The notes under the pieces: generated by a model
Database searches by the model: none
Seen by the model: only the letters and a program-made list of their open reading frames with translations
Told to the model about the DNA's origin: nothing
Position numbers and translations under genes: made by a program
Assembly: GCF_964340395.1 (NCBI RefSeq)
Contig: NC_135561.1
Location: 11,412,961 to 11,476,960 of the forward strand
Length of the DNA: 64,000 nucleotides
Origin: Glandiceps talaboti
Lineage: Eukaryota > Hemichordata > Enteropneusta > Spengelidae
Direction of reading: 5' to 3'
Shown: positions 63,312 through 64,000 of the stretch, piece by piece
Layout of the letters: each line of letters begins with the position of its first letter
How positions within the stretch are numbered: the first letter of the stretch is position 1

Positions 63312-64000
63312 TTGGTGTTCTGGTCGGACACAAAGTTGGTTTTTCTTAGTACTTTCTTTTGCAGCTGGATAGTCGCTTAAATTGCACAGTACACAGGTTT
63401 AATTGAGCAAGTACTTTGAAATCTTGAAATTGCAGATGCACAGTTCTATCGCGTAAAAATCGGTAATGCATATTAATATAGTAAAGAAATGCCATAAAAA
63501 ACAATCACACTGCCCTCGGCTGTATACCTACAGTACGACAATAAATTATCATTTGATCTGTGACAGCCTTTGACAAGCTTAGAGTCATAACCATTAATAT
63601 TTCGATCATGGTTTTCACTCTAGAATTCTGATCCTGTACACTGCCATTTGTCCTTATCTGCAGGCATTGCGTGCTACCCCTTAGGGACACACACATGACG
63701 AAAATACACAACGTGATATTAAGAAAAAGAGAGTGCTTGAGACAAAAAAATGCATTCTTTTCTGTTCTTGTCCATAAGGTAGGAAATAATAATACGATAT
63801 TGCAAGTCACGTAGAAGACGTATTACGTAATATTACAATGTTTGGCCCTGTCAGTGATGAATTAGACCTCGATTTTATGCACAATATAATCTATTAATAA
63901 AACCGACTAAATGAGAAATGACATTCCGTACAATGTATCTACGATTATCGTAATGCTTGACCTGGGCTTTAATAGCAATCCTTGGCAGGTATGAATACGC
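63312..64000. other. Unassigned spacer to window end
   Basis: The 101-codon minus frame at 63505-63810 has a hydrophobic start (NITLCIFVMCVSL) but no recognisable domain. A competing frame over 63530-63640 is equally plausible by eye. No gene is called. Confidence 0.45.

Overview
The window looks like AT-rich nuclear DNA of a metazoan, most likely an invertebrate. I see no operons, no closely packed reading frames, no rRNA and no tRNA. Microsatellites sum to about 4.2 kb, and the rest is long spacer with short interspersed repeats. A decayed LINE fragment with an animal-type C-terminal Cys/His motif supports a metazoan source. I cannot name the species. I found no gene that I would call with confidence; the window reads as intergenic or large-intron sequence, and most open frames are translations of microsatellites or short chance frames.

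Layout. 0-3 kb: partial tandem copies of a roughly 265-330 bp repeat (here R1), a stretch dense in TGACG/CGTCA pentamers, and a (GTAT)n array beside a G-rich tract. 3.8-4.1 kb: a cluster of TTAATTAA octamers and CACCTG boxes. 6.5-7.5 kb: one copy each of dispersed families R3 and R2. 9.3-10.7 kb: a possible first exon on the minus strand, a GAT/GGT array and a (TG)n tract. 13.9-17.5 kb: a four-by-C5 tract, an opposed (GA)n/(CT)n pair and a 481 bp (GTAT)n array. 18.3-18.9 kb: a 44-52 bp minisatellite. 21.2-23.1 kb: a terminal-inverted-repeat (TIR) element called M1, then an R1 array containing AGGTCA motifs. 24-34 kb: simple repeats, a second R2 copy and a truncated R4 copy. 36-46.8 kb: two more R3 copies, a third R2 copy, a 58-62 bp EcoRI-containing minisatellite and more microsatellites. 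52-57 kb: small tandem duplications and the LINE remnant. 58-64 kb: two R4 copies, one interrupted by a second M1 copy, and a 49-bp minisatellite.

The best-supported biology is mobile-element history. Five apparently separate interspersed families recur within 64 kb: R1, R2, R3, R4 and M1. The M1 copy nested in R4 shows that R4 was there first. M1, R3 and R4 have no visible coding capacity and look like non-autonomous DNA transposons; R2 has no recognised ends. R4 copies each carry TTACGTCA, and R1 carries clustered AGGTCA half-sites, so both could spread transcription-factor sites. I found no convincing new protein system. The candidate exons are labelled as weak.
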